NCBI RefSeq assembly: GCF_021018895.1
Contig: NC_079386.1
Coordinates: 13,211,552 to 13,275,551, forward strand
Source: Seriola aureovittata
Lineage: Eukaryota > Chordata > Actinopteri > Carangiformes > Carangidae
Reading direction: 5' to 3'
Length of the DNA stretch: 64,000 nt
Within the stretch, counting starts at the first letter, position 1; each line of letters opens with the position of its first letter. Made by a program: the position numbers and the translations under genes. Under the pieces are notes generated by a model. It did no database searches. It had not been told where the DNA came from and saw only the letters and a list, made by a program, of their open reading frames with translations. Shown piece by piece: positions 60,578-64,000 of this stretch.

Positions 60578-62042
60578 GTTATCATTGAATTAAAAAATAA
60601 TGAGGTTTATTGAGAAGTTTAGTTGATGGACTCTGGATCACACTTAAACTTTAGTCGGTTTAGTCTATGAAATGTCAGGGGGAAATGGGGGGGGGGGGGG
60701 GGTAGCCTTCTGGTTAAGATGCCCATGTTTCCTGTTTCTATCTGAACTGTCACCGTCCAAAAATAAAAGCAAAATGCCACAAACGAGTGGCTTGTTTTGT
60801 TTGACTTATTGTCCAAAACCCCCAAAATATTCAATTTAAAAAAGATATAAAATGGAGAAAAGCCTGAAATCCTCACATGTGAGAAGCTGAAACCTCTAGA
60901 TGTTTGGCTTTTTTAATTGTCACAAGGTTTAAATCATTAATCTACACACACACACACACACACACTGTACATTACTAATGAAGCTCTTGTGTTGCTGTTT
61001 ATCCTGATGATCCAGTACATCAACGGTGGTAACTTGGAGCAGCTGTTGGGCAGTGACGTGTACCTGTCGTGGAGCGTGCGCCTCAGCCTCGCTCTGGACA
61101 TCGCCCGGGGACTGCAGTACCTGCACAGCAAGGGCATCTTCCACAGGGACCTCACCTCCAAGGTGACGACAAACACACACGCATCAGTGCCCACGTACAG
61201 TACACACACATCAGTGCAGACTGATGCTCCACTGGGAGTCTGCTCCTAAGGTAGCGATACATTTGTATTACATGCACTGATGCACAGTAAACTACAGTCA
61301 CTTCACAGATTCATGCTGGAACACAAACTGACACGATGCAGGTTTTGCCTTAAGGCCCCTTATCTTTCCAGTTTATATTGTGATCTAGCATAGCGCATAC
61401 AGTTTTACCAAACATTAAAAATACGACAAACTACTTGCCTGATATTGAACCTGGAGTTTTAAGGGCCCCTGAAGTCTCTGGGGATCCTGGACAGTTGCAG
61501 CTTTGCCCTTTTGTTAATCTAGCCTTGTACAAACCAGCGATTTGGCACAAGCCTCCAACATCAATCTGTCCACATAACAGGGAGCAGCAATAGAAAAACA
61601 AACTCAAAAAAAAAAAGTAGCTGCCTTCGAGCTGTAACAAGCCCACAAAGGAAATGTTAACATGCTGGAAAATACTGCAGATCAGATTTGAGTGGAGATT
61701 GTGGTCATTTAGCTGCTAAGACACTGACATTGTGCAAAAACACAGAAATCAACCATTTCTGTTCATTTCTGATGGATAGGCAAATTAAACATCAGCAGTT
61801 TCTCGGCTGCTGTCGCTCCGCAGCTGAAGACTTAAAGATGGCCTCCTAGAAAATGCCTCATTGCAAATGAAAAGCTCTGCAAAATTAAAATCTTCAATCT
61901 CTGTTGAAATTCTCGCTGATTTTAAGTGATGCGTGTGTGACCTCTGACCCCGTGTGCAGAACTGCCTGGTGCGCTGGGAGGGCAGCGTGTGCTCGGCTGT
62001 GGTGGGAGACTTTGGCCTGGCGGAGAAAATCCCAGATTACAG
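46943..62042 (+). CDS. tesk1: TESK-family dual-specificity kinase, exons 1-4 (3' partial)
   Basis: TESK kinases phosphorylate cofilin on Ser3 and so control actin dynamics. Four coding exons: 46943-47134, 59709-59879, 61016-61162 and 61960-62042 (residues 1-224, ending in phase 2). Residues 30-49 ([20 protein letters not shown]) precede the kinase domain. The glycine-rich loop is [10 protein letters not shown] (54-63), the ATP lysine is Lys77 (VMALKMN), the catalytic loop is HRDLTSKN with Asp166, and the DFG motif starts at Asp187. No kinase residue is missing up to the break; the activation segment and C-terminal tail lie beyond base 64000. Exon 1, HSKG and AVVGDFG favour TESK1, while exon 2 (ALKMN, SNRANML) also resembles TESK2, so tesk2 remains possible. 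The first ATG of exon 1 is used; an upstream stop closes the frame. Intron 1 is 12.6 kb, the others 0.8-1.1 kb. Confidence 0.88.
51290..51612 (+). repeat. Dispersed fish repeat, left part of a split copy
   Basis: gaaatggactttcatgtgag, ttggatgagaaggttgaagc, ttgtggttttacagggattt, tagctaagctaaccggctac and aaattggtgtcaatc run in the order of a common teleost repeat (also at 63415-63590). The copy breaks off at 51612 and its expected end is found 690 bases later at 52303-52345. Confidence 0.6.
51613..52302. mobile_element. TIR element inserted within another repeat
   Basis: Left end tagggtgatgtccctgtttt and right end aaaatctggacactttatat read as degraded inverted repeats of a 'TAGGGTGACCAGA' type. 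The DNA between (about 690 bases) separates two halves of the host repeat. The interior has no long open frame; class not determined. Confidence 0.5.
52303..52345 (+). repeat. Right end of the split fish repeat
   Basis: agcaagtaaatgtatttccc followed by aaaatgtcaaactattt is the expected 3' end of the repeat interrupted at 51612. Confidence 0.6.
53008..57972 (+). repeat. Cluster of (GT)n/(CA)n microsatellites
   Basis: At least nine arrays in 5 kb: 53008-53050, 54003-54060, 55385-55439 (CA), 55987-56014, 56945-56963, 57156-57190, 57396-57420, 57571-57595 and 57945-57972. Eight run GT on the plus strand and one CA. They explain almost every open frame in this part of tesk intron 1. Confidence 0.92.
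58600..58760 (-). repeat. Dispersed fish repeat fragment
   Basis: actgaaatatctcaacaact, gttggactttcatggtcccc and agaggatgaaccataacgac match the family at 42700-43035 read on the opposite strand. Confidence 0.55.
59008..59051 (+). repeat. (CA)n microsatellite
   Basis: CA array of about 44 bases with one AACAC interruption near its start, in tesk intron 1. Confidence 0.93.
60735..60940 (+). repeat. hAT-like MITE remnant
   Basis: tgaaatcctcacatgtgaga, agctgaaacctctagatgtt and tggcttttttaattgtcaca match the interior of the MITE family seen in faah2 intron 1. Both ends are lost. It lies in tesk intron 2, beside T (60549-60577) and G (60687-60702) runs. Confidence 0.5.
60944..60965 (+). repeat. 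(CA)11 array upstream of tesk exon 3
   Basis: Dinucleotide array ending 50 bases upstream of the exon 3 acceptor. A branch-point-like actaatg follows at about 60974. Confidence 0.9.
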
Positions 62043-62659
62043 GTGAGTCCATTCATCAAAACTTCTATCGACACCCCGTGATTAGATAAGTCGCGCTCAA
62101 TAAATGCCATTCCTCCGCTTCTCCCTTTTGTCTTATTTATCTGTCGTGCCGTATCTCTCAGTGCAAAGTGTTTTAGAAAAATGCCTCCCTCAGCTTCTCT
62201 TTTCTCCGATGAGACACAATCACACAGACCCGTTACTCACATCCAACGCACAGTCAGGTTTTTTCCAGAGTGTGCAGGCACATGTTGTGGTTAATCCCCC
62301 TCTCCAAACACTGCTCGCTCTCCGTGGAACTATTATTATTAATATTGTCGAGCGTTGTTTCAAGGGGGAGGTGGCAGGACAGACAGCAGCTTGACTCACA
62401 GAGGTGGTGTTAATATTTAATCTGACTGGCTGTGACGCACCACGGTCTCTCTCTGCCTCTTCCTCTGTGTTTGCAGCTGTGTGTTTAATACGCACTGACA
62501 TTTATGTGGCTTGTTTTATTCCCGGCCATCAATTTACCGCTGGCCCGTGCTGACTGTGAACGACCAGCGGAGTTACAGCCCTCCTCTGATGTGTGTTTTA
62601 TTTTCTACAGCTGGTTTTCCAGTGACATCATGTCTCTCATGGTGTCAGATGGTCAAATT

Positions 62660-62770
62660 CTTGACTTAACTAAGAGTAGTAATACCACAGTGGGGAAAAT
62701 ATGCCATTACAATGAAGGAAAAAGTTCAGATTTCAACATTTAACTCGTGCAAAAGTGTCAGCAGTAAAGC
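62660..62770 (+). repeat. Dispersed fish repeat fragment
   Basis: gtagtaataccacagtgggg and aatatgccattacaatgaag resemble the interior of the family at 38262-39130, here on the plus strand and strongly decayed. Confidence 0.45.
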
Positions 62771-62894
62771 AGTTAATGATGCTTCTTAAAAAATCTGAAA
62801 AGACTTTGTGTCTCATGGTGTCAGTGGAGGGGAAAAATCATGTATTGAACCTGCAGAGGAGCGTGGATATTTTCTGGTTTAAGGTCAACATCAT

Positions 62895-63422
62895 GGAGAG
62901 GAAAATGAATTCCCAAGTTTATGAAGGTGTCTTACTGGATAATGTCTGGGTGTCCGTCCACCTGCTGAAGCTCAGGAGAAGCTGGGTGATTGCAGCGAGG
63001 ACAAGGACCCCAAACATCAAAGTAAATCCACCACAGAATGACTTCAAACACAGAAAATCCACGTTCTGGAGTCGGAGCCCAGATCTTAATCCAGCAGAGA
63101 TGCTGAGGGATGACCCAGAGGAGGACGCGCTCAGAGTCTGTCTGAGCTGAATGGTCCAAAATTCCTCCAGCAGCTACTGGAAGAGCTTGTTTGACGTCAT
63201 TGCTGCCAGAGGAGGTTCGACCAGTTATTAAATCTACTTTCTCCGGCAGCACTGTGAATATTTAATGGCTGTGTTTTTAATAAAGACACGAAAGGTTATA
63301 ATTGCTTGTGTGACATTATCTTGGGGACATTGTGTTTGTCCAAGCTTGTGACTGTGATGAAGATCAGATTTTATGACGAACCAATGTAGGTCTTTCCAAA
63401 GGGTTCATGAACTGTACTGTAT
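62895..63422 (+). pseudogene. Tc1-like transposase 3' half and right terminus, relic
   Basis: A decayed C-terminal transposase frame keeps a LLDNVW..V..LKL..SWV block, a degenerate block where (Q)DNDPKH would be, and SPDLNPAEML (the family's SPDLNPIEML with the DDE glutamate). Stops and frameshifts interrupt it. DNA past the frame keeps tggtccaaaattcctcc, gaggttcgaccagttattaa, agcactgtgaatatttaatg and an end-like ccaaagggttcatgaactgt. The family differs from the Tc1 relic at 36068. It lies downstream of tesk exon 4, probably in intron 4. Confidence 0.8.
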
Positions 63423-63590
63423 CTGCTTCCTGCCTTTATGCTAAGCTAGGCTAATCACTGCTCTATCTTCATACACAACACTCTCAAATGAGTGTTATCA
63501 ATCTTCTTATGCAACTCTTGGAGAAACTGTAAATAAGTATATTTGCCAAAAAGCAAAACTAGCCCCAAAATGGAAATATTCTAGGAAAGT
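63415..63590 (+). repeat. Dispersed fish repeat ('AAGCTAAGCTAA' family)
   Basis: tatgctaagctaggctaatc, gagtgttatcaatcttctta and agtatatttgccaaaaagc match the family split at 51290/52345. It abuts the end of the Tc1 relic directly. Confidence 0.55.
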
Positions 63591-64000
63591 ACGAGTAGAT
63601 AATTAAGTGTATAACTTACACAAATGTACTTTTTGTTTATCTTTCTTTTGTGCCAAGAGTGTCACGCTACAACTTGACCCCACTTCGCCTCGACATCCAT
63701 AAAAGTCCAAGACTGAAATGAAACGATTTGTCGTCTTTATGATTATTATTATTTCTCCATAAACAAATCAGCACTCGGTTGATAATGATGTAGAGCAGCC
63801 GCTGAATAGTTGGGATGTCGAGGGTGACCTTAAAGAAACACAGCAGCCAGTGTCTCAAGACTCCTGCCCACACACACAAACACACACACACAGCTGACAC
63901 ACACTCGTGTGCCATTAGCTCCTCGTCCTCCCCTCCCCGACGTGTCTGCAGTCGTTTAGCAAACACACGACTTCTTGCTGAGACGAGACAGCTGCCACTG
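63591..64000. other. Unannotated right edge, presumably tesk intron 4
   Basis: Nothing recognised. The next expected kinase exon (the VVGSPYWMAPE region) was looked for and is not present before the end of the window. Confidence 0.6.

Overview
The window is vertebrate nuclear DNA, almost certainly from a ray-finned (teleost, probably percomorph) fish. Genes are split into short exons with GT-AG introns. (GT)n arrays are very dense. Many degenerate repeats resemble ones common in fish genomes: Tc1-like relics, hAT-like MITEs and 'lumpy' unclassified families. No rRNA, tRNA, CRISPR, operon or prokaryotic feature was seen.

Layout. (1) 544-2444, minus: first two coding exons of nat8l (aspartate N-acetyltransferase); the acetyltransferase core exon lies off the left edge. 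(2) 2.6-11.4 kb: intergenic. (3) 11616-12471, plus: a small two-coding-exon gene for a secreted, highly acidic protein built from a decapeptide repeat; I do not recognise its family. (4) 18399-20186, minus: nicol1 (C4orf48 orthologue), complete in three exons. (5) 21646-26853, plus: nelfa, complete in eleven exons, divergent from nicol1. (6) 28913-37426, minus: faah2, complete in eleven exons, tail-to-tail with nelfa. (7) 37.4-46.9 kb: repeat-rich intergenic DNA ending in a CpG-rich promoter region that holds an orphan exon-like ATG/donor at 45477-45508. (8) 46943-62042, plus: the first four coding exons of a TESK-family kinase, probably tesk1, with a 12.6 kb first intron; the rest lies off the right edge.

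nat8l, nicol1 and nelfa are also neighbours on human 4p16.3, so the left half is conserved synteny; the acidic-repeat gene is an extra inserted in that block. faah2 and the tesk gene are not part of the human block. The genes share no pathway: NAT8L makes N-acetylaspartate, NICOL1 is a small secreted factor, NELF-A pauses RNA polymerase II, FAAH2 hydrolyses fatty-acid amides, and TESK phosphorylates cofilin.

Most notable points: the unassigned acidic decapeptide-repeat gene; two GC-AG introns in faah2; a GT microsatellite sitting where the polypyrimidine tract of faah2 exon 10 should be; a TIR-bounded element in faah2 intron 4 carrying what looks like a promoter-plus-first-exon; and a clean repeat-within-repeat insertion in tesk intron 1. 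All exon boundaries were derived by eye from reading frame, splice motifs and remembered family sequence; no alignment was run.
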